Shown here: positions 1-12,300 of the stretch, in pieces
Layout: every line of letters begins with the position of its first letter
How positions within the stretch are numbered: position 1 is the stretch's first letter
Assembly (NCBI GenBank): GCA_037903355.1
Contig: JBAJFE010000026.1
Coordinates: 5,208,001-5,272,000 of the forward strand
Source of the DNA: Trichuris trichiura
Lineage: Eukaryota > Nematoda > Enoplea > Trichinellida > Trichuridae
DNA: 64,000 nucleotides
Direction: 5' to 3'
The notes under the pieces: generated by a model
What the model was told of the DNA's origin: nothing
The model's input: only the letters and a program-made list of their open reading frames with translations
Databases searched by the model: none
Position numbers and translations under genes: made by a program

Positions 1-2075
1 CATCTGCAAGTTTTTCGGCATGCAGTTGTGATAATCTTGTTCCGACAAGCTCCCTTGCATGTACTCCAAGTTTTCTAAGCAAATTCCAGCGTTAGGTTTG
101 CCAAATTCATTGTAATACGAATGGCCGCCTAGATGATGACCGATTAAGCAGTGAACTAATAGGAACAGGAATCAAATTGTATGCACCTGTACAGCAAGGA
201 AGTTCTCCAGAACTACCGTAAGCCATGAAAACGCCATCATCGCACGGTGATAGCCCCTGAGGGGCTTGCTGGGAATCGGGAATTAAGTAATTTTCTACAT
301 CCGTAGTTAGTGTAGGTGAATCCGAAAATTTACCTGAAAGGAGACATTAGTTAAAACATTGTCACACGTCTACAGCGATAACATCCTCACTCGTATTAAG
401 TCCAGGCATGTTCTTTAGCGGGTCTGAAGCATAACGCTGACTGACAGCTGAAGTGTGCCTCTGATTGCAACAAGACACGCGTGCCTCCCTATCTTCAATT
501 AGCTTAAACAAAAATAAGTCACAGTTGTAACCGTTACCAAATGTCCTAGCCGGTTCAAGTGTGGCGGTCTAAGAGCCTGCTTGGTTTCGTTTTTGGTTAT
601 TACTTGTCATGTCGCTTTTACTTATTCAGACCTGAAGTCGCCCAATATAAACACAAAGCTTTCGCTATCGTAATGCTGTTTTAGAATTGGGTCATAAAAT
701 TGAAAATTGAAATTAGGTATGCTCGTATCGTCGAATGTGAAGAAACACCTGAAAACGGCTGAAACCTTTACACAGGTTCAACTCTCGAAAGGAACAAGTT
801 CCTGAATAGGAAGGTACCCTGAACGAACCGAAACCCCGAAAATCGAATTTCAAATATGGTTGAGAAGCTCAGACGCCAAATGTCCTCGTGAGATGGTTTT
901 TTGTTGCTTTCTACCTCTAGTTGCCAAACAAAGACGACCAAGAGATCTCAAAGCTGATCTACAGAGATAGAGAGCAGGATCGCTACACGAAGATAGCTTC
1001 GCGGCAAAGGTACTTCCCATTTAAAACGACAAGTACAAAACTGCTACAACATGACTATTGGACGAAGTAAGCGTTTAGTCATTTCGGTTTCCGAGCCACA
1101 CCTGAAATTTAGATTTCGAGATTTTGATTCGTTCAGGCTTCCTTCCTATTCAGGAACTTTTCTTTCGAAAATTAGATCTGTGTGACGATTGAGGGCATTC
1201 GGGTTATCTCTTCTTGTTCGACAGTTGAAGTATTTGTGATTTCGACTTCCTTTCTAACGATTCCCGCCGCTTTTTAAGAATCATTCAGGTCTACCTTTTT
1301 TTTCGTTTCATGGCGCTTCCGTCTGAGGCCAATGGAGGTAGACTATAGAAAACTCATTGTTGCGGAATAAGTGGAGAACTTTGTCAACCAATCATTTATG
1401 ATAATGTTAAAAAGTTTACTTTTTAGTTTATGGTGCCGTAATCTTGGTTGTCAACAGTTCATTTCACACAATAATACGTAGCTACTACCCACCTGCCCAC
1501 CTACCGATGTGGAACTACGATAGTGCAGAGTAAGAAATTGAAAGAGCCAAGAAACAAAAGGAAACAGTAGACTTCGGAGTCAATAGGAAACATTTGCTCG
1601 AACAAATTAATCTTTTGACCAGCAGAATCTAAATAACACTTCATCTGGATCCGCTATTACGGTCATCTAGAGTCGGCCATGATCAGTCGACTGAACAACG
1701 GCAATAAAGAAAGGAAGTCTATCATAAATCATTTGCACCGGTTAAAAGATGCTATACAATCCCTGTCAGTATCACTTAACTTAGGGAGAGCAACTACTGA
1801 AGAATCCCAGGGTCAGTAAATTCATCAACAAAAATGACACGTTATAGATCAGCGGTACATAGCGGACTGCCACAGGTATAACCCATCGTTACAAACCCGC
1901 TACGTGCGTCAAATATGAACCTTAACTCACTGGTGCACGCCAGAAGTTCACTCTACTTGCGTCACAGTCAGTTATTCTTTTGTAAATGAACAAAAGGCCA
2001 ACGTAACGTTCAGCTGTTAACCGGAGGTTCTTGAGAATCAGTACTGCATAGCGAGGAAGAAAAAAAAGAAAAATT

Positions 2076-2111
<36 letters not shown>

Positions 2112-3362
2112 CACAGTTAACGATGAAAGACAATTCTTCACGCACCGTTGCGACAAAGCAAAAGCGGTCCTGAACAGAAGACGCTGCCTTAACGGTAACA
2201 CGGTCAAAGACTTTTCACCCTGGATCATGAAGTTGTTTCAAAGTCCATAGAAGTTTCATTTCACAAAAATAAGGGAACAAAAAACAATCAGCCTGGTTAA
2301 TTTTTAATTACCATAACTGACGGCAAAGAATGACTTTTACTGAGTTGCTTAAACAGCCTTTTCTCTGGGAACGTCACCTTGGTTGCAGAAAGTAAACTGA
2401 AAGGATCAGCCATTTTTGTAAGGTCTAGTTACCAAAGGAGCACGGAACTTCAAACGATGGTGGATTGAAATGAAGTGTAACGAGCATTACCGTTTCAGCT
2501 CTCAGTGATTCCATTCAATCATGTCAGAAGCTGACAACGCGTGGAGCACGGAGCGACCGGAACTTGTGATTAATGGTAAACCTACGGGCGACTACGCCTT
2601 ATTCAGTGAACCCTTGCTAACACGATAGCTACTCAACAATAAATCTTAAGAAAATTAAGCCCATAAAATGTAGCTCCATTATCTGACAATTCATGCTTGA
2701 CTTTGATCTTTGAAAAATGGTACCTAAAGATCAATACAACTGCAATCTTCGAATCGAATATCTCTTCTCAGAGCTCGTTGGCCGGTAGTTCAGGACAAAA
2801 AGGTCAAGATTAACAAAGTAAAGAGGAAACCAACCTGAATAACTACCACTTATTATTAGTGACCTAGCATGTTTTCCAGATGACAATCGTGAACGAGAAT
2901 GCAGGCGCTACTGATTTGCACACTAATGTTAAAGACAGATTCTCTCCGAAACATCTGCACAATTAGGATGAACTACTCTAGATAAGAAACAGTCTACTGT
3001 TCATTCATCTGCTGCTCAGGATCATCAGGAAACGTTACAGAATTGCTCCAAAACGACAGTGGAAGCGACGAAGTTCAAAAATTAATGAAGCTTCTAACTT
3101 CGCTACAAATAACTCAACATTCAACAGCAAGCTACTGTGAGTTAATATTAAAGTAACAGTCTATTTTTTGCAGACTCTTATCATAAGAAGTCAAACCGCT
3201 TACAGGCTTCCTCAACATCGTGGGAGAAACCGGAGGTGAAGAAGTAGGTGCAGCTGAAAAGTACTCGTCAGGATCTACCACTTCTGGGTCGTCTATTAGC
3301 TGTCTGATCATTTCTCGTTGGTCTTGAGGAGTGTACGCGGGTAAACGTAGTAAAGCATCTCC
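1..3362 (-). CDS. let-23: EGFR C-terminal tail exons (partial)
   Basis: Exon 3362-3204 follows the kinase and contains [16 protein letters not shown] and [12 protein letters not shown], matching human LIDADEY in position. Exon 333-187 contains [16 protein letters not shown]; the YLIP motif resembles EGFR Y992. Exon 128-1 contains [17 protein letters not shown] and [10 protein letters not shown] and stays open to the window edge. Tyr-x-Asn occurs as YYN and YHN, the class of site read by Grb2/SEM-5 SH2 domains. Exon 3362-3204 ends in phase 0 but exon 333-187 needs one carried base, so at least one tail exon between them is not identified. One candidate is 3160-3136 (25 bp, correct phase). Confidence 0.88.
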
Positions 3363-6300
3363 CTAAGAACGAAACACCACTAAAAATAAAAATTCTACTC
3401 CAGTTGTGTTACCTCAACGACCAAATACCGCCCGGGATCCTTTGCCATTTTTACGAATATGTCTTTAAGTTCTTTGAACGTTGGTCTTGCATCGGCATCG
3501 ACCATCCAACCTGTGGCAAGAATATGCCGAAATCGTACAATTCAAATACCTTACATCGTATCATAATCATGTACATATCCAGAGTTGCGGTTTTAGGTTG
3601 GCTCAGCCGTTCTCCATTTTCCAGTAGCTGCGGGATTTGATGCAACGGTACATCTTTGTAAGGCTTATCGCCAAACGTAAATAGCTCCCACAGAGTAATT
3701 CCTATTTTCATAGCAGACATTAGCTAAAGGAGCAAGGGAAAATCAGTGACGTACCAAAGGCCCAAATGTCAGACTTATGTGTATAACGACGGTATTTAAT
3801 GCATTCCAATGCTAACCATTTGATTGGCATCTGTTAGAGTAAGCATGCTATCCGCTAATAGCAAAAGTTCATGACTGCCCTACTTTTCCTTCGAAAATTT
3901 TAACTTCGCTTTCTCCATATTCAAGTAATTTTGCAAGTCCAAAATCAGTTATGCGGATGTGGTAGGGCTTCTGAACAAGAACATTGCGAGCAGCCAAATC
4001 TCGGTGCACAAGACGGTGCTCCTCCAGGTAGCTCATACCCTAACAAACAGAACAATCAATGAAACAATTCACAACACGGCGCAATGCACATCTGCTATCT
4101 GAGTACACCAACAAATCAGAGCGGCTGAACCGATCTTGCTACGATTGTTTTGCACATAGTCGAGGAGATTCCCAAGTGGCATAAGTGGTGTAACCAACAT
4201 CATTTGTTGACCAACGCAAACCCCTATCAACTGCACCAAATGGGGATGGGACATGCTAGCCATTATTCGAGCTTCTTCTAGCGTTTCTTGCTGGGCTGAG
4301 GCATTAGCCTCATGTAACACTTTAATTGCTACAGGAATTTTGACTTTTTCCTTCTCAGGTGTCCATATCCCCTAAAAATAATAATTCGTCAAACAGACAA
4401 ATGGGAAATAGGGTTCAAAACCTTGTAGACAGTGCCAAAAGCACCGTAGCCCAATACTCCGCCGCGATTCAGCTCGAAATCGCGAATGAGCAATAGACGG
4501 GCTAAGTTGGGAGTCACCTCGGCTACAATCTCTAGTTTTGGGTTAGGTTCTTTGAAATGAGCCAGCAAAGAAGCTTTGGGACGAATGAAAAGCAAGCAGA
4601 TGAAAAATAATATGCAAAGTGAGACCAACGCAGCCACCACAACACCAATGATCACTTGTGACTTTTTATGCCTATGATCGCACGTAAGAAGCTCGATGTG
4701 AGTGAATAGGGTCTTATCTTACTTTTCCATCATGATATCTACATCGGTACAAAGCCGGTCTTGCGATACGAATGGCCGTTCTTCTGGGCATGAGCTTGTG
4801 CAGTTGAACTACAACCTATCAAAATTAAGAACATAAGCAGTTTAATAATATTACCTTGTCTGATTCAGTGATAAAGTCCTTGTAATGCAAACATTCTAAA
4901 CAATCAGTAGATTCGGGCCCAGTGCAAGAGTTACATTGTGGATCGCAGGGTATGCATTCCCCTGCATCATTTTCCCGCAGTGGTGTTGCTATATACGTGT
5001 TTCTGTAACGTTTGAAATTTATTTTAAAAATGCATCAAGCAGACTACCTGGGGCACTCAAGTACGCAGGTTGTGCTGTTACTTGATTCTCTCAAAGAGTA
5101 CTTCAAACATTCACAACCGTAGTGCGCGTAGTCTGTACCAAAGCCGTAGCAGCGCCTGCAGACCGGATGACATTTTATACATACCTGAAATTAGCGAAGT
5201 CTAAAGCAGCTGACAACTACAAAAGCTGAAATATCGAACCGCAAGCGCCACGCTCTTCTGGATTTTCCGAGAAAGTGGAACCGTCCAGTAGTAGTTTTCT
5301 AGGTCAGCATCATGAGAGCAGGGCTTCTCAGCGGAAAGTTCTTGCAAGCAGCGTGTCTGGAGGCAAAAAATGTTGTCGAACTCTCAGCAAAAGACTACTG
5401 TAAAAATAAAACTCACAATGGTCTGAGACTCTTCGTCCAGTACTCCATATTTACAACGTTTGCAACCGCCAGGACCTACAAAGTTGCCTGGACCTGTGCA
5501 GCTGAAACGAAAAAGGTTTTCCGCAAAAGATAACATGGAATCGAAAAACGAGAAGGCAATATTAACAGTACCTTTTCCGTTAGAAATTTCAGATCCGTAC
5601 GCTTTAAGAACAATACGGAACGAGTCAAAAAACTCTTTCTTTATCTACACACACAGTCACGCAGGTACGAAGTTACATTGTTTGCACACTATTCTCATTC
5701 GGTCTTGTTACGGTTTTGCCCGGAATGTAGCCACTTGCAAGGAGACTACGTAACGAGTTAGGTGATAGGTCAGGCTACCTAGCAGGAAGTGCAATAATCA
5801 CATTATTGATGGCACTAACTCAACAGACTAGAAAAGGTTCAGTATGGCGCGGTGGGACATACGGCTTAGCGATCCCAGCGGAGGTTTAGTACATGGGTTC
5901 CAGCGTCTGGGCGCATACCTAGATGGTGGAACCATTTGGCCTCAAGCCAAACGTCACAATATTATCCACTGCGGAACTCACAGTAGTATGCCTCAGCGAT
6001 GCTTCTCTGAGTTCAAAGGCTGCAACCCGGAGTAAGCCCGTTTGAAAAGATCTTTCACGAGGTTGCGGCTCACTGGCCACTCTAGTGATTACAGTAGGCG
6101 TATTTCTTCACGCATATCACAGCTTATACAACTCGCTTTTTACGTAGGCTTAATTTGTTTAACGGTGCGAACGCCTCTACCTCGCGTGAAGTTACTTTTC
6201 TTATTGCTTGTTATCGGCATGAATTCTTTAAAAGTTCCTGTATGCAGCACTGCCCTAAACTGAAACGTAAAACAATTAATTAAAACGTTAAAGACAGCCC

Positions 6301-9300
6301 TGTAGCTCATAGTTTTTCTACATAAACTGAGAATTCTCCAACAGTTGCTGTAGGCAAATTAAGCCTAAATCAAACTCAAGACAACTGAGGCACTGCTCAT
6401 CGTTTTTGGCCAGGCGAACCAAAGTAGACTTACTGAGACTGCTTACAGTCGGTTTGTGCTAACTTTGTCTAGACACTACAATAAATACACCAATGTTCAG
6501 TTGCTTATTCTGGCGTGCCACCAAAGGTCAACAGTAAAGGGATCGTCAACCGCCACGATGCTGTTACGTAATTGGAGAACGTTTACCACGAATGGTCACA
6601 CTCCGGACAAAAACGAAACAAGTTCCAGTCTGAGAATTAGTGATGCGTGTATAAAAGATGAAAAAATCGAATTGTTGATGTTCTCTTAATACGTAAGAAA
6701 AGACACAATTCGATGAACAGATGAAGAACTAAGCATTCCGATTTGTGAAGGCGTTGTTCTGCGAATTATTAAGTTAATGAACACGTAAGCGTTCCATACC
6801 CATAGCCATAACAATTCAGATGACACTTCTCACATCTGCGTGTTAAAACGTTCTCAAAGTGGGTGTACTTTGGACATGAAGGGACACATTCGCCGTCCAG
6901 ACCCACATGCTTGCATTCAGTGCAATTTCGGGGACCCTAAACGAAAAACAATACAACATATAATGCTGGCAGCCGTCATACCGCTCCAGTGCACTTCGTG
7001 CATTCAACATGGCAATAAGCGCACTGCTTCGGCGCAGCTCGATATAACCTGTAATTCCACGCTTGGTCACCTTGAATCAAAACGGCTGCTCACCCGTCAG
7101 CATTGCATTCGTCAACGCAAGAGTTCCCTAAGCGCCAGTGCATGCAATCAAAGCACATTTCTGGGCCAGGGCCCCAACAGCCCTGACTGAGGTCACAAGA
7201 AGGGTCGCATACCTTACCTTCCAGTTCTAATAAAAATTGTCTCAACTTGGAGAAATATATCTTGCGCTTACCACAAACGTCAGCCTTACGATTGCTCCGC
7301 ACCCGGCTGCTGTGACCAACCGAAATAATCCTTTTACCCCATGGAATATTATGAATATAACACAAGTCGTAGTTGCTGGCTATGTATACGTCGCCATTCA
7401 AAATAGATCGCAGAGAAACGGTACCAAGATATTGCATGGAAAACGAATGAGTAATGTAAAGTGCGTAACTGGATCTGGGAACGCACTGTTTTGCATTACA
7501 CCAAAATGCAATCGTTAATTACTTACTCAAAAAGTTTTCTGCCTTCAATCTTTTCCAGATTGCGTAAAAAGCTTAAGGACTTCAGACGCTCGCTTTGTAT
7601 TAACACGTAATGCGTAACCTGCCGCACACTGGATAACGCTTCTAACTGCTCCTCAGACATTGGATCATACCGGACAAACCTGAATATTGTATTACAAAAG
7701 GAAGACTGACAAGATTAATACTTACGAATCGTTTGCTAAAAAAAGTGCGCCATATTCAAATGTATCCTTGCGGATTTCTATGAACCCGTCGACTTTGGTA
7801 CACCCAATGAAATCTTTTATATTGAATGAACTGACGTGATGTTCGATTATGCAAGCTGAACGATTTTCAGTGGTTTGCGTACGTAAGAAAACAGCGTATA
7901 CTTTTTGGGCAAACTCCTTGGCATGGTTCGCAAACGTTACTACCTACTTCAGCAAAGTATCCCTCAGGGCATCTTGACACGCAGCCATCCTTATAAATAA
8001 CCATATGAGCTAAAACAAATCCACTGAATGAGCAATACTGCTATGGCAAGTTGTCTTACGTGGACAAACAGTGACACATTCTCGATTAAATGCGTACTTT
8101 CCGTTCGGATTTTTTATATACTGCGTCGTTACTGGGTCATACAATTCTGGCGTTGGACATTTGTCGACGCACCTGCCATCGTCACGCATAGCTCGACAAC
8201 CCTGAACCGTTCGATCACGCAAGACAAAAAAACATGTTCCTTACGTAGCAATCCCTATCCGATGGTCCGTGGCATCCAGCAGCGCACTCAGCATGACAAC
8301 AGTACTGAGGGTTGTATTTACCAAAACACATTCCGCTGCTGCACTGCGGGGCGCAATTGTCACGATACGCTTCAAAAGGCAAACTGATGGACAAAATGAT
8401 TCTGGAAGTCACCAGTGGATGAAAGTTACTAAATCCTCTCGTTTATGTGACTACTGGTTTTTAACAAGAATTCCCTCGATTATAAAAATAAAGCAGGTAG
8501 CTGAAAAGTGTCCCTCCTTCTGTAAAAGAAATTGTGCTCTTCTGAGCAGCAACAAATTTTTTCATATTTCAATATCTTTACTCATTCAAATTTAACTTTC
8601 TCCCAGCGTATTCCGCTAAGATTTTGCAACAACTGGAATCTTGCTGGACAAAAAACATTGGGCTCATCAAAACTAATGCATTATAAAGCTAAGTCCAGAA
8701 TAAAGCTTTCCAGTTTCATTAAAGTAACTTTCAGCTGTCCTCATGACTTGGATAATCACAAATAGGATTCAGTTTAAATCGAATTTTACTATCTGACTAA
8801 GCTTAAACCCAACAAAGTCTAAAAATTCATATGGTTTTAAATGTTCAGCAGCTATTCTTATGCAGATGATAGGCAATCGATAACAAATCAATCAATTTGT
8901 TATCGTTGACAACGGAGCACGTAAGGCTACGAAAGCTCTGAGGATTCGTTTGTTGATAAGTACAAATAAACGCTTTGTACGGCTTCTGTATTAAGTATAC
9001 ACATGAAATTTCAAAACACCGTTAAAAAATCATTCGTTTTCAAAAACAAAATATATATATACCTAATGGGAAACCGACAAAGCGCTAAATCGACCCTTCT
9101 GACCTACGCTCCCGCTAGCCTTCTGAGCAATAAACATTGTCGCCTTTGGGTACCCGCACGTACAATTTAGTACTGCGTATATTCATTTACCATGTACATT
9201 ACAGTATTATACTGTTTATTACCCGAACGTTTAATTTATTTGACGTGTTTAACGTACGAAGACAAACGTTTACAGGTTCTTGTTCTTTGCCCATCCGAAA

Positions 9301-12300
9301 TTCGCGGAGAGGAGAGGACCGGAACGCGATCCCCGCGAATGACGGGGTTTCACTACATTGAAGACTGGTAAGTTGGTGACTGATCCATGTTTTTATTTTC
9401 CACGAACAGGGAAGTCCGTTGAGTGGAAAAGGAAAACATGTATGTGAAAGGGTTTTACTCTCGTCGAAACAATAATGTTGGATTGAGTACAGTAGATAAC
9501 TGATTATCTGAACTTGGATTTCGCAGAGTTGACTGTTCGATTTGCGTCAGGAAGCAAGACATTAGTTCCATTGAGCTTATCTCTTCTTTGGTAGACCAGA
9601 ATTAGTATAAATGTAAAGAGACAAGAGATAACTAGAAACTAGATTACCTGAACTGACCGTACTGCACGAAATTTTAGATTTTGTAAAAAATGAATGGGAA
9701 TAACTTTCAAACAGATAATTAGTTCCATTTCACTAGCGATTTTGAGCCAAGAGGGAAATGATTAAAGAGAGAATTTCCTGACGATTCATGCTAATTCGTC
9801 AGGTAAACAGTAAAAACCACTGTGTACGATTAAGCAATAGAGATATTCTAGAAATTTGAAACATGCCCTGATTTTCGCTGCTCATTAAAACCACCAAAAA
9901 GGGGCACACAGACAGCGAAATTTTCAAGAATGGTTGAAAATCATATTTATACCCGATGTATTATGACTCGTATGTAAATGACTACCATACAGGTCCAGTG
10001 TTGATGATTGGTCAGGTAGCAACAACGAGAATTCGTCCCCTCAAATATCAAGCAATAAAATTTTTAAATAGTACGGACGTACAATAAATAGTACGGATAG
10101 TAATTGTACAATAAATAGTACAATAAATAGTACGGACGTACAATAAGAACCGAAATAACAAGTGTGACGTCCGACTAAGATGAAGCCATGAGCTCTTCGC
10201 ATAATAAATCCTTTCAGTACGATGAAATTGTTAAAGTTCGAAGCAAAAGACTATAAATCGAAACCGACCTTCTTCCAGAAAACCCTGTACCTTGGCGGTC
10301 ACGAAAAGCGAGACAACTTTAAGGTAAACTTTTATAATGGGTTATTTCACTAATTAGATATGCGGTTTTTGGGCGTTATCTTGTTAATAAATTGATGTAT
10401 GGCATAAACTAAGGTTACCTTTGAGAAACAAAGCAGAAAGTAAAGTTAAAAAATGACGAAAAATTGACATACAGGACCAATCATCCCGATACCTAAACCT
10501 TCGATTATCTGAACCGTGTGGAACGATTTGTTCGAATAATCAAGTTTCTACTGTACTTCGGCTGTTCTATAATTTATTTGCCTTTTTGGCACATTCATTC
10601 GTCAGTTGTTTAAAGGTATGATCAATGTAAACAGGACGAACTGCCGCGAAACTACTAACCATCCTCGAAAGTGAAAGCGTTACTGATAGGGGGCAACATT
10701 CCTTCAAATTGGCTTCCCATTTGTAATAGCCACAAGTCTAAGAAAGGGCTAATCATGATTTATCATTCGCACGGCAGTTAAAATCACTTTGCACTAGACA
10801 GTTCTACCTTCTTGACATTCATTGGCTTCTGGTCCCCAACAATGAGTGCAGCTAAAATCACAAGACCAATCGCTGGCTGCAAACAGTAATACCAAAATTC
10901 AAGTTAGGCAGACACTTTCACTTACGAGAATTACAATCCTGGTGGCTGTCTTTAAGCTGCAATCGGCTGTTATATTTATCTCCAAGCAACTGCCGATAAT
11001 CAAGAGTTTTCCAGTGGCACATCCTGCGATTGAGCTGCACGCCGATGGACCCATCGTGTATCACTAAACACAGGTCAATCAACATAGCAAAAAGAATGTT
11101 AGATCAACGCGTTAATAAAAAACAGCGCCAAACTATTATCCTTGTAATTTTAGATGTCACCTGATTCAGTTAAAAAAAATGCCATCTTGAAAAGCATTAG
11201 AGCCACAGGGTGCGCAAGGGCTTAAGCTAGGAAGCATGCATTTCATAGTTAATCTTCTGATTCACGGGTTTGGCCTGTTTGATGTATCTGTAAGTAAACT
11301 TCAAAGTGCCCTACCTAGGTAAATGGGATTCAGTACCGAGAATTACTCTGACTTACAAAAGCGGATAAAAGACTTGTTATTGGGGCAATAGGCTCGGATC
11401 AATACACGAACACAGTTACTGAATTATCTAATCCCGTTCATAAATTACTTAGCTATGATCCCGCAAAGAACGCTAAGCTGGTGTTGACTGAGATGGTGAA
11501 TAAGTTCATCTGGGAAACCAGGAGCGGTGGTCATCGGCCTAACGTTCGATGTCCTGTACACTACACTATTAGCGCTAAGTCCCCAGTACCTTACTGGCTT
11601 CCTAAAATGCAAAAGCTCGTTATCTTGCTAACACCGACAGTATCAGCTTGGAACAATGTTACTTTCAAACAGTGCTCATTCCTATGAAACATTTTAAAGC
11701 CACTAGTTGGGTTATGGTGGCCCACATGACGAATAGTACACAATTCTGTAGGGCACCCACCACTGAGTCTAGGTAGGAATAACATTCTCGTCAGTGACAC
11801 TTGTTCCCGCGTATAGTGATTCCAACGGCACTTTAACTTTTACTGGATCTCCTATGCACCACTAATCGCTTTCTAATATACAGGAAAACTAGATCACCTT
11901 TGAAGTGGTTATGCTAGTCTCATTTTGTATGAACTAAGGAAACTATTTTGGATTTCAAAATTGTATCACCCAGTAGGAAACTGTTGCACGAACGAAAAAC
12001 CCATTGTCGCTCATTATTGCAGAAATCTTCGCGCGAAATTCTGGGAGAAAAATGAGCACTACGGATGCCAACATAACACCGAACTCCTTTAAAAGGTCTT
12101 TTTTAAAAGACCTTTAAACGATCTTCTTTGCCGACCTCTATTAACCGTGAACATATTCGCGATTATAGAGGTCTGCAAAGATCGTTCTTGAACATCATAC
12201 CAGCCATTTTCAGAATAAAACTATACTAACAATCGAAAACAAAATGAACGGGCTACCGTTCCTAGAACCTTCCTAAACTTTTGGGAAAACATCGAATTAA

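Larger units (their letters stand above)
8370..10807. other. 2.4 kb EGFR intron with minisatellite
   Basis: Intron between the CDFSC exon and the NCAPQC exon. It contains a 35 bp inverted repeat at 8874-8908 and a short minisatellite at 10065-10146. No coding signal seen. Confidence 0.8.

Noticed and set aside
7237..7518. Plus-strand frame over the L2 region
   Set aside because: Shadow of EGFR exon 7468-7272.
8028..8595. Two plus-strand frames over CR1
   Set aside because: Shadows of Cys-rich EGFR exons on the minus strand.
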